A DNA stretch of 5,645 bases from a candidate division LCP-89 bacterium (GTDB lineage Bacteria; Electryoneota; B3-LCP): the NCBI GenBank assembly GCA_025774735.1, contig JALGZU010000313.1:1-5645 (forward strand). Reading direction: 5' to 3'. The position numbers and the translations under genes are program-made. This document shows positions 1 to 5,170 of the stretch, piece after piece. Under the pieces are notes generated by a model, which saw only the letters and a program-made list of their open reading frames with translations, had not been told where the DNA came from and searched no databases. Each line of letters starts with the position of its first letter. Within the stretch, counting starts at the first letter, position 1.

Positions 1-225
1 TTTAGCAAGATTCTTCAACTCTTCATAGGCTGCAGACAAATTGTATGTACTGCCTTCTGACTCAGCCTGGGCGAGCAAAATTTCCGTGAGATTTGCATCC
101 CATTCGTCAACGGTCACCGGCGTCGTCTGAGGGGTATCAGCCACACCAACTTGAAGTGGGGCGATGACCAGGAGAACCGCCAGCGGAATTGCGATGCTTG
201 TCATGATCATTAATTTCCTTTTCAT
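1..225 (-). CDS. Exported protein of unknown function, N-terminal part
   Basis: The reading frame starts at ATG 225 and stays open for 75 codons to the left edge, so the C-terminus is outside the window. An AGGAGG Shine-Dalgarno at 230-235, 4 nt before the ATG, fixes the start. Residues 1-29 look like a Sec signal peptide: a basic start (MKRK), a hydrophobic core at about 5-24 (SIAIPLAVLLVIAPL), and a plausible signal peptidase I site after GVA at 27-29. The visible mature part (DTPQTTPVTVDEW onward) is polar and looks partly helical, with no motif that I recognise. The protein is therefore probably secreted, periplasmic or surface-located, but its function cannot be named from this fragment. 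It is divergent from the MinD-like gene at 397, with 171 bp between them. The export call is fairly firm; nothing further is. Confidence 0.8.
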   Translation of the reverse strand, partial: MKRKLMIMTSIAIPLAVLLVIAPLQVGVADTPQTTPVTVDEWDANLTEILLAQAESEGSTYNLSAAYEELKNLAK

Positions 226-229
226 AAAG

Positions 230-235
230 CCTCCT
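230..235 (-). promoter_or_regulatory. Shine-Dalgarno site of the exported-protein gene
   Basis: On the minus strand this reads AGGAGG, a full match to the anti-SD core, and lies 4 nt before ATG 225. It decides the start of the leftward gene, which is too short in this window to be judged by length. Confidence 0.8.
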
Positions 236-268
236 GGGTACGGGTGGTTTTTCGTACTAATTACAGTT

Positions 269-274
269 ATTATA
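269..274 (-). promoter_or_regulatory. Probable -10 box of the leftward exported-protein gene
   Basis: The minus strand reads TATAAT here, a perfect -10 hexamer, 44 nt before ATG 225. No good -35 lies 16-18 nt upstream (the best windows read like GCAACT or CAACTT), so the promoter may be weak, activator-dependent or served by another sigma factor. It overlaps the left arm of the inverted repeat at 270-290. Confidence 0.4.
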
Positions 275-290
275 CTCTAAAGCAGTATAA
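270..290. repeat. Inverted repeat, candidate operator
   Basis: The arms TTATACT (270-276) and AGTATAA (284-290) are perfect reverse complements separated by 7 nt. The spacing suits a dimeric DNA-binding protein. The left arm overlaps the TATAAT box of the leftward gene, so bound protein would block that promoter. The AT-rich content means chance is possible. Confidence 0.35.
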
Positions 291-323
291 AAGTTGCTTC
301 CCCCAAAAAGAGAAAAAAATATA

Positions 324-352
324 TTGACATTGGAAGCCAATATGGCTATACT
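324..352 (+). promoter_or_regulatory. Sigma70-type promoter of the MinD-like/small-protein unit
   Basis: A perfect -35 TTGACA (324-329) is followed after exactly 17 nt by TATACT (347-352), a five-of-six match to the -10 consensus. This predicts transcription starting near 359 and a leader of about 38 nt before ATG 397. It is the best promoter seen in the window and implies strong housekeeping-type initiation unless repressed. The inverted repeat at 329-341 sits inside the spacer. Confidence 0.8.
329..341. repeat. Inverted repeat within the promoter spacer, candidate operator
   Basis: ATTGG (329-333) and CCAAT (337-341) are perfect inverted arms around AAG. A wider pair, ATATTG (321-326) and CAATAT (338-343), has a nearly identical centre. 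These lie over the -35 and spacer of the promoter at 324-352, where a bound protein would block RNA polymerase. This is suggestive of a repressor site only; no regulator gene is visible. Confidence 0.35.
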
Positions 353-396
353 AAACCAAACTGATATACCATGATTTTTCTGGGGGAAGACCGTCG

Positions 397-1434
397 ATGA
401 TTAAATCCATCTTTCAGAGTAGGCCAAAGCCGGCTCCGTTGGAAAACAGCCTCGGTATTGAGAAGCAATTCTTCGCCATCGCCAGCGGTAAAGGTGGCAC
501 CGGTAAATCCACTTTCGCCATCAACTTTTCCATCGCTTTGGCTGCGTTGGGCTATGATGTTATTCTGGTTGATGCGGATCTGGGTGGAGCTGACGTCTCA
601 AATTTGCTCGGCATCCGCCAGCCCAACTACACGTTGCGAGATTTCATCGAGGGCGACGTCAGTAACCTGCAGGACGTCCTGGAGCCGACTCCCTCTCCCA
701 GGTTGCATCTCATTGCCGGTGGATCGGATATCATCTCGATTGCCAATCCGCGCTATCAGCAGAAAATGAAGTTGATCCGGAGTATGTCGGCGCTGCAAGC
801 TGATTTCATCGTCGCGGATCTTGGCCCCGATATCCACTACAATAATCTCGATTTCTTCAACTCCGCACCTGTGGGCTTTCTGGTAACCCAGAACGTGGAT
901 CCCATTCTGCTCGGTTTCTACCGGTTCTTGAAAGCGGCTTTTGTGCGTCGCCTGAAGCAGGAATTCCGTGAAGAACCAGAAATCGTCAATATCATTAACA
1001 AGTTTCAAAACCAGGACTGGAGCAGCAACCGGAACAACCTGTACGAAGCCATCCGTGCTGCCAATGAGGACACCGAGAGTCGGCTCGATAACCTGCTAGA
1101 GAGCTTCCAGCCGAAACTGGTCTTCAACATGGTGGAATCTGACGCAGTCCGCAAAACGGCCAACCACATGTTCAGCTTTGTTCTGGCGAGTTTCGGATTC
1201 AGGCTGCAGACCGTTGGATTGATCCCCCGCGATCGGGACGTTGAACGAGCCTATGGTCAGGGTGAATCCTATCTGCTGCGATATCCGCATTGCCGCGCTT
1301 CCAAAGCGATGTTCGATCTCCTCGTGGCTTGTGGGTTGAATACCGCCGCTACCGGTGAGCGGGTGGATAACTTCTCGCAGTTCTCCCGCTTTCTTAAGGT
1401 GGAAACTCCAGCCTGGGAAGAAGCATTGGATTGA
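397..1434 (+). CDS. MinD/FlhG-like P-loop ATPase (ParA/MinD superfamily)
   Basis: This 345-residue protein is a deviant-Walker ATPase of the kind that dimerises on ATP to position cell machinery (division site, flagella, chromosome or other cargo). Visible motifs are the deviant Walker A GKGGTGKS at 31-38 with signature Lys32, the A' motif VILVDADLGGAD at 55-66, and Walker B FIVADLG at 137-143. The segment DLGPDIHYNNLDFF resembles FlhG-like proteins, but Asp145 stands where a Gly is usual. The C-terminal half (about 238-300, with LVFNMV and VGLIPRD) matches the end of the MinD fold. No MinD-type C-terminal amphipathic helix is obvious. GGGGGAAGA at 382-390 is a good SD for ATG 397. No minC, minE or flagellar gene is nearby, so the cargo is unknown; the partner may be the small protein 6 nt downstream. 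The ATPase family is firm; the specific role is not. Confidence 0.9.
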   Translation: MIKSIFQSRPKPAPLENSLGIEKQFFAIASGKGGTGKSTFAINFSIALAALGYDVILVDADLGGADVSNLLGIRQPNYTLRDFIEGDVSNLQDVLEPTPSPRLHLIAGGSDIISIANPRYQQKMKLIRSMSALQADFIVADLGPDIHYNNLDFFNSAPVGFLVTQNVDPILLGFYRFLKAAFVRRLKQEFREEPEIVNIINKFQNQDWSSNRNNLYEAIRAANEDTESRLDNLLESFQPKLVFNMVESDAVRKTANHMFSFVLASFGFRLQTVGLIPRDRDVERAYGQGESYLLRYPHCRASKAMFDLLVACGLNTAATGERVDNFSQFSRFLKVETPAWEEALD

Positions 1435-1440
1435 TGGCTT

Positions 1441-1632
1441 ATGGAAAAGAAAGATAACACACCCAGAGGTCCCGAACGGCGCAAGAATGACGAACGCCGG
1501 CGGGTGCACACCGATCCTTCAGAGCTGCCTTTTCCGGATCGACGTAGGCTTGAGCGACGTAACGAAGATCGACGTGTGGTCACGGAAGAGGAAAAAAATG
1601 AGATCCTGAAGAAGATCGAAAAAGAAGAGTAA
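1441..1632 (+). CDS. Small, highly charged protein with [D/E]RRxx pentads
   Basis: This 63-residue protein has 20 basic (13 Arg, 7 Lys) and 18 acidic residues, no Cys and almost no hydrophobic core. Five [D/E]-R-R-x-x pentads can be read: ERRKN (12-16), ERRRV (18-22), DRRRL (33-37), ERRNE (38-42) and DRRVV (43-47). The acidic/lysine C-terminus (48-63, EEEKNEILKKIEKEE) is probably helical. It may be disordered in isolation and bind nucleic acid, an acidic partner or the ATPase; this is inference. ATG 1441 is 6 nt after the ATPase stop and lacks a good SD, so it is probably translated by coupling. The terminator follows 27 nt after its stop, making it the last gene of the unit. No known family is recognised. 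Its position between a coupled stop and a terminator supports a real gene. Confidence 0.75.
   Translation: MEKKDNTPRGPERRKNDERRRVHTDPSELPFPDRRRLERRNEDRRVVTEEEKNEILKKIEKEE
1537..1581 (+). repeat. Three tandem 15-bp coding repeats
   Basis: Three in-frame 15-bp units begin GATCGACGT (1537), GAGCGACGT (1552) and GATCGACGT (1567). Each encodes [D/E]-R-R plus two variable residues. The identical Arg codons CGA CGT in all three units, unlike CGG CGC and CGC CGG in the two earlier pentads of the same gene, suggest tandem duplication of DNA and not just selection for Arg pairs. Confidence 0.6.
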
Positions 1633-1659
1633 CCTCCAGGAATGGTATGTAATATATTG

Positions 1660-1696
1660 AAAATGCGGTGTTTCACACACCGCATTTTCTTTATTT
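1660..1696 (+). terminator. Rho-independent-type terminator of the MinD-like/small-protein unit
   Basis: A perfect 12-bp stem, AAAATGCGGTGT (1660-1671) with ACACCGCATTTT (1677-1688), encloses a 5-nt loop TTCAC and is followed by CTTTATTT. The A-rich 5' side and T-rich 3' side also let it work from the opposite strand. It lies 27 nt after the small-protein stop and separates that unit from the broken methyltransferase gene. Confidence 0.85.
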
Positions 1697-1715
1697 CAGC
1701 TCCTCGAGAGACGTT

Positions 1716-2367
1716 TTGAATGCCGAGGCGATCGGACCGCAGGGAGAAGCGATTCGGGATTATTTTGCAGGGGACACAGGTGCGCTTCTCGTTATGCTTA
1801 GCGATGACGGTGAGCGTATGGAAATCCCGGCCAGAATCTACTTCCGTGAACCCTCTGAATGGCCTCTGTTGGAACGACTCGCTGTCGATGCTTGCCGTGG
1901 GCGAGTGCTGGATGTCGGAGCCGGAGCAGGGTGCCACAGTCTGAAAACGCGGTCTCCGGGAGGTGCACCTTGCTGATGTTTTGACCTTTCAGTCCGAACC
2001 CTTCGATACTCTGCTGTTGATGATGAACGGCATCGGCATCGTGGAAACCCTCGGCGGATTGGACTCTTTTCTCGAATCTATCAAACGCCTTGTCAAACGG
2101 GACGGCCAGATTCTGCTGGATTCCTTCGACGCCAGTCTGAAATCGGATTTGATCTGGGATGGTGCTGAAGACGGATTGGAAGGGGGAGAGGTCTATTTTG
2201 GCGAAGTGATGCTGAGACTCCAGTATAAAGATCGCCTCGGACCGCCGTTCGGCTGGCTGTATGTGGATGTCAAAACCCTCACTGAATATGCTCAGCGAGC
2301 GGGTTGGTGCTGCCGTATTCTCCATCAGGAAGACGATGGAGCTTACCTCGCCAGGTTAACTTATTAA
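1716..2367 (+). pseudogene. Class I SAM-dependent methyltransferase, broken by internal deletion and frame change
   Basis: Two adjacent frames carry the two ends of one methyltransferase. The first (to TGA at 1974-1976) contains FFAGD-like sequence IRDYFAGD, YFREPSEWP and SAM-binding motif I, RVLDVGAGAGCHS. The second, readable from about 1945, continues KRGLREVHLADV and then FDTLLLMMNGIGIV, a helix, and KRDGQILLDSFD, typical of motifs III-VI, to the stop at 2365-2367. Between CHSL and KRGL the family normally has about 20-25 more residues (helix A, strand 2 and the acidic ribose-binding residue of motif II); these are absent. So a deletion that is not a multiple of three seems likely. The likely start is TTG 1716 behind GAGAG at 1706-1710. 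The terminator just upstream leaves no room for its own promoter. The substrate is unknown. A sequencing or assembly error is the alternative. Confidence 0.75.
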
Positions 2368-2410
2368 CGCCTCCAGATGGGTGTGCAAAATCCCATCACC
2401 TGAACCTGAC

Positions 2411-3220
2411 TCATCTCCATTTTACCCCTGCAGCTCTGCAGAAGCTTTCCATGTGAATCTGTCCCCCCTTGTGAAGAATCGTATCTCCACCGAGTTCCGG
2501 GTCGTTCTTCATGCTGGCGGTGCACGGAAAGGCATGCCAGTATCGGCTCACCTCGAACTGTAATTCTTCGTCGATGTAATGCCCTTGCAGATTGTGGGCG
2601 ACGTAATGGCTGTTGCCGCAAGGCGCGCTGACCCGCGCTGTCGCCTGAGCCACGCGGCCGTCCTGTTTGACGATCTCGACCGAGGGTTTGCCGATTTTGA
2701 AATGTTGGATAAATGCATCGATAGTGTGTCCGGCACCGGGTGATAGGTCGCAAAATGGCTTGGGAACAGCGAGTTCCAGACCAATTTTCCTGGCGGTTGC
2801 ATGCAATTTTCCTTTCGCCCAGCGTGAAACCCAGTCGGGTGCTTCAGCAGGGACGATCAGGGCTTTGCCGCCAGCTCCGGAAATCAGTTCAGGCAGTTCG
2901 ATGAGGATCTCTTCATGAATTTCGATGGCGACAAGGACGTCATGCGGGGGGAGGACTTCGGGGAGGTAGTCGTGAGGATCGTCTAATAGTTCGGGGAGGA
3001 GTGAGGGGATGCGGATGACGGCGGCGATCTCCTCGCTGAAATCCTGCACTCGCCAGTCTCGGCAATGCAGACACCGGTCGCCGCAGCCGGTACAGAAGGT
3101 TCTGTCGTTCTGCAGATGCTTCAAAAAGCGATCCGCCCAGACGCTGTCGAAGGCTCTTTCAAACGGGCCGGGCCGGTTTTGGGGATCTCTCGGTTCGGAA
3201 CAGACTACCAGTAACTTCAA
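2411..3220 (-). CDS. DUF166-family protein with a four-cysteine motif
   Basis: This 269-residue protein matches my memory of the DUF166 family (Pfam PF02593), found in methanogens and some anaerobic bacteria and without an established function. Recognisable stretches are VPKPFCDL (152-159), SAPCGNSHYVAHNL (198-211), FPCTASM (231-237) and DPELGGDTILHKGG (240-253). Near the N-terminus, C43, C46, C50 and C53 form CX2CX3CX2C, suited to an iron-sulfur cluster or zinc; further conserved-looking cysteines are C157, C201 and C233. There is no signal peptide, so it is probably cytosolic. The start is TTG 3220, decided by GAGGAAG 5 nt upstream. It follows the flavin-protein gene by 58 nt on the same strand and lies downstream of the corrinoid-protein genes, which hints at a role in C1 or cofactor metabolism; that is inference. 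Confidence 0.8.
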   Translation of the reverse strand: MKLLVVCSEPRDPQNRPGPFERAFDSVWADRFLKHLQNDRTFCTGCGDRCLHCRDWRVQDFSEEIAAVIRIPSLLPELLDDPHDYLPEVLPPHDVLVAIEIHEEILIELPELISGAGGKALIVPAEAPDWVSRWAKGKLHATARKIGLELAVPKPFCDLSPGAGHTIDAFIQHFKIGKPSVEIVKQDGRVAQATARVSAPCGNSHYVAHNLQGHYIDEELQFEVSRYWHAFPCTASMKNDPELGGDTILHKGGQIHMESFCRAAGVKWR

Positions 3221-3225
3221 GGAAT

Positions 3226-3232
3226 CTTCCTC
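3226..3232 (-). promoter_or_regulatory. Shine-Dalgarno site selecting TTG 3220
   Basis: The minus strand reads GAGGAAG, 5 nt before TTG 3220. The downstream frame immediately gives a plausible beta-strand start (KLLVVCSEP), so the TTG is accepted as the start of the DUF166 gene. Confidence 0.65.
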
Positions 3233-3278
3233 GGTGAATTCCGGATCCCCGTGTGAACGTTAGAAGGTTACGATGTTT

Positions 3279-3722
3279 TCAGACTGTAAAGGTCTGGGTG
3301 ACGTCCATGGCTGCATCTTCTCCGGGACGGATATACTCCACGCGCTCGGGTTCGATGCGGTAGACGATAAAATCGGGGTCGTCCACGCCTTGCCAGTATT
3401 TAGTCACCGGGTAATCGTTCTCCTCCACGGCGTTCTGCTTCTCTTCGCCTTCAACTTCCCTGGGCGATCCAGCAAAACGAAGGTAACCGGTACCGTTTTC
3501 ACCGGGGAGCAGCGTGACCCACTCGACTCTGTTGTGACCGTGGATTTCCGATGCCTTGCGGGATTGACGGGATGTCGCCACGTAGAATCCGCGTGGAGTA
3601 ACCATCAGGGTTACGGGCCGCACCCGTGGGTGGCCTTGCGCGTCGAGTGTCGCCAAGAATGCGATGGGACTGTCCTGGGTTGCGAGTAACAGTTTGATCT
3701 CATTCAACAGGTTGTTATTCAT
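3279..3722 (-). CDS. Pyridoxamine 5'-phosphate oxidase-like FMN-binding protein
   Basis: This 147-residue protein has the small split-barrel fold of the PNPOx-like family, whose members bind FMN, F420 or haem and carry out diverse redox tasks. Its shape is typical: an N-terminal helix, strand AFLATLDAQGHPRVRPVTLMV (20-41) with the HPRVRPV flavin-phosphate segment, GFYVATSRQSRKASEI (45-60), RVEWVTLLPG and GYLRFAGSPREV. The C-terminus, YRIEPERVEYI, resembles general-stress-protein-26-type members. True PNPOx enzymes are longer, so vitamin B6 synthesis is not implied. ATG 3722 is preferred because GAGGAAAA lies upstream at about 3731-3740; the in-frame TTG at 3776 has no SD and coincides with a possible -35. 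It sits 88 nt after acsC and 58 nt before the DUF166 gene. The substrate is unknown; detoxification or flavin redox work is possible. Confidence 0.8.
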   Translation of the reverse strand: MNNNLLNEIKLLLATQDSPIAFLATLDAQGHPRVRPVTLMVTPRGFYVATSRQSRKASEIHGHNRVEWVTLLPGENGTGYLRFAGSPREVEGEEKQNAVEENDYPVTKYWQGVDDPDFIVYRIEPERVEYIRPGEDAAMDVTQTFTV

Positions 3723-3747
3723 AAAATTATTTTCCTCTCTTGGATTA

Positions 3748-3776
3748 CCTATAGGAAAGGAAATGTTACTGGACAA
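3748..3776 (-). promoter_or_regulatory. Possible sigma70-type promoter of the flavin-protein/DUF166 genes
   Basis: On the minus strand TTGTCC (3776-3771) is followed after 17 nt by TATAGG (3753-3748). Both match four of six consensus positions at ideal spacing. A start near 3741 would leave a leader of about 20 nt containing the SD. No terminator is seen after acsC, so read-through from the acs genes may add to expression. Confidence 0.4.
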
Positions 3777-3810
3777 TGAGTTCGCAGAGGCTTCATGATC
3801 CGGGAAAATC

Positions 3811-5163
3811 TCAATCCTTTGCCAGCCAGACGTCCTTCACGAATGCGGGGATGTCCGATGCTTCCTGCGGGCCGACCATGATCTCCCAGCCGGGCAGAGC
3901 ATCCTCCATGTCGCCCTTGATCACGGCGACGTAGCCGGGAATGATCACTTTGCGGTGGTTGATTTTGTCCGCTATGCCGGATTCCAGAATGGCTTTACCT
4001 ACCATATCGCCGCCGAACTTGCCCGCTGACCAGGCCGTCAATACCGACATCCCTTCGGCGTCGACGATCACGAGGTACGCCGGTTGACCGGAGGCATCTA
4101 CTTCGCTCGACAACATGAAGTACGTCAACGAGAAATTCGTCGTAACGTACACCGGGCTGCTTTCGTCCGGCTCCCCAACCGGATAGATACCGCTGTCCAC
4201 CTGGAGAGGCTTCTGCGGGTCGGTGTAGATATTCTGCCTCAGCGTCAGGAGTGGCAGGAATTGCCAGGTCTGCCAGTCGGGCAGGATCACCAGACCCGGG
4301 TATTTAGCGATACCCAGCGCCGCCGCCAGAGCAGCTTCATGAGGCTCTCTGTCCTCAGGTATGGAGAGCACCGAAGGATAACCGAAACCTTCGACCTTCT
4401 TTTCCAGCGCCAACCTTCTGATTAGGGTGTGATTCTTCAGAATATCCGCCTGTTGACCTAATCCCGGGTCGATGAGGATATCTTCGACACCGGAAGCAGC
4501 GACCTGCTTGGCCAGCTCTCCCAGGCCTTCGAGGGTATCCGCTCGGATGACCAACGGCAGCTTTGTCTCCTTGGCAGCCTCGGCGAATTCGTCCGCGTTG
4601 TCGGCGTTTGCGCCGCAGAGTAGACCGGCGTGTGAATCGATACTCTTTGCTGCTTCCGCTGCTCTTGCCGGATCATCACTCATCAGTGCGATGGGCAGGT
4701 CGGAATTCTGCGCTGCGAGTTGCGCCTTTGCAGTATAAACGGCGGTGTCATCGGTTTTGTCCAGCAGTGCGATCATGCTGATGGAGATCGTCTCCCCTGC
4801 GCGGTCATAAGAGGCCTGGGTGATCGTTCTTACCGCTTTCATAAACTCATCATCGGGAAGTGTGTCCGCTACTCCAAGCGCGATAGCTGTGGGGTGGTAA
4901 AAGGTCTTATCGTGGCGGAAGAGCACCACCTCTTCACCCAATTCGAACTTGTGGTCGTTGCGCCCGATGACGACCTTTCGGATCGGAGGCACTGACGCCG
5001 CTCCCAGGGTCGTCTTGGCTTCGTCCGAGGCGTAGGGACAGAGGTCCAGCGAAACCTGTTTGGCAGCCAGTTTCATGGCGAAGGCCAGACAGGTGGGATA
5101 GTCGCACTCTTTACAGTTGGTTTGAGGTAGTAATTTGTATATCTGTAATCCGGTTAGAGCCAT
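3811..5163 (-). CDS. acsC: Corrinoid iron-sulfur protein, large (gamma) subunit of acetyl-CoA synthase system
   Basis: This 450-residue, full-length protein is the large subunit of the corrinoid iron-sulfur protein, which takes a methyl group from methyl-tetrahydrofolate onto cobalamin and hands it to the nickel cluster of acetyl-CoA synthase in the cytosol. The N-terminal domain carries the 4Fe-4S ligands C17, C20, C25 and C42 (TNCKECDYPTC, then DLCP). Residues from about 60 to 310 form the TIM-barrel part (VVIGRNDHKFELGEE, ILIDPGLGQ, GLVILPDWQ). Residues from about 335 to 450 form the cobalamin-binding domain (YVTTNFSLTYFMLSSEVD, LTAWSAGKFGGD, VIIPGYVAVIKGD, WEIMVGP). All expected parts are present, so it should be functional. 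GAGGA before ATG 5163 overlaps the acsD stop region, with 7 nt between the genes, so the two are co-transcribed and probably coupled. The archaeal equivalent is CdhE. Confidence 0.95.
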   Translation of the reverse strand: MALTGLQIYKLLPQTNCKECDYPTCLAFAMKLAAKQVSLDLCPYASDEAKTTLGAASVPPIRKVVIGRNDHKFELGEEVVLFRHDKTFYHPTAIALGVADTLPDDEFMKAVRTITQASYDRAGETISISMIALLDKTDDTAVYTAKAQLAAQNSDLPIALMSDDPARAAEAAKSIDSHAGLLCGANADNADEFAEAAKETKLPLVIRADTLEGLGELAKQVAASGVEDILIDPGLGQQADILKNHTLIRRLALEKKVEGFGYPSVLSIPEDREPHEAALAAALGIAKYPGLVILPDWQTWQFLPLLTLRQNIYTDPQKPLQVDSGIYPVGEPDESSPVYVTTNFSLTYFMLSSEVDASGQPAYLVIVDAEGMSVLTAWSAGKFGGDMVGKAILESGIADKINHRKVIIPGYVAVIKGDMEDALPGWEIMVGPQEASDIPAFVKDVWLAKD

Positions 5164-5170
5164 GGATTCC

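Noticed and set aside
598..1008. Minus-strand open frame of 136 codons inside the MinD-like gene
   Set aside because: It is antisense to conserved ATPase motifs and has no recognisable domain.
1668..1715. Longer 5' end of the methyltransferase starting at GTG 1668
   Set aside because: That start lies inside the terminator stem and its extra residues (FHTPHFLYFSSS) do not resemble the family; TTG 1716 has an SD-like GAGAG.
1269..1937. Minus-strand open frame of 222 codons across the ATPase end, the small protein and the terminator
   Set aside because: It runs antisense to well-supported genes and the terminator, and its Arg/Ser-rich translation mirrors the repeats of the small protein; no SD or family resemblance.
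1941..1976. Programmed +1 frameshift at the AAAA run in the methyltransferase gene
   Set aside because: A slip there would join the frames but still leave out motif II, so it would not give a normal enzyme; a deletion is simpler.
2376..2397. Hairpin GATGGG/CCCATC between the convergent methyltransferase and DUF166 genes
   Set aside because: The stem is only 6 bp with a 10-nt loop and no T-tract on either side, so it is not convincing as a terminator.
3236..3248. Adjacent EcoRI (GAATTC) and BamHI (GGATCC) sites resembling a cloning junction
   Set aside because: They lie just upstream of a good SD and natural-looking coding sequence flanks both sides; no vector sequence is seen, so chance is more likely.
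3723..3776. N-terminal extension of the flavin protein from TTG 3776
   Set aside because: There is no SD before it, the extra 18 residues are unlike the family, and the region holds possible promoter elements and the SD for ATG 3722.
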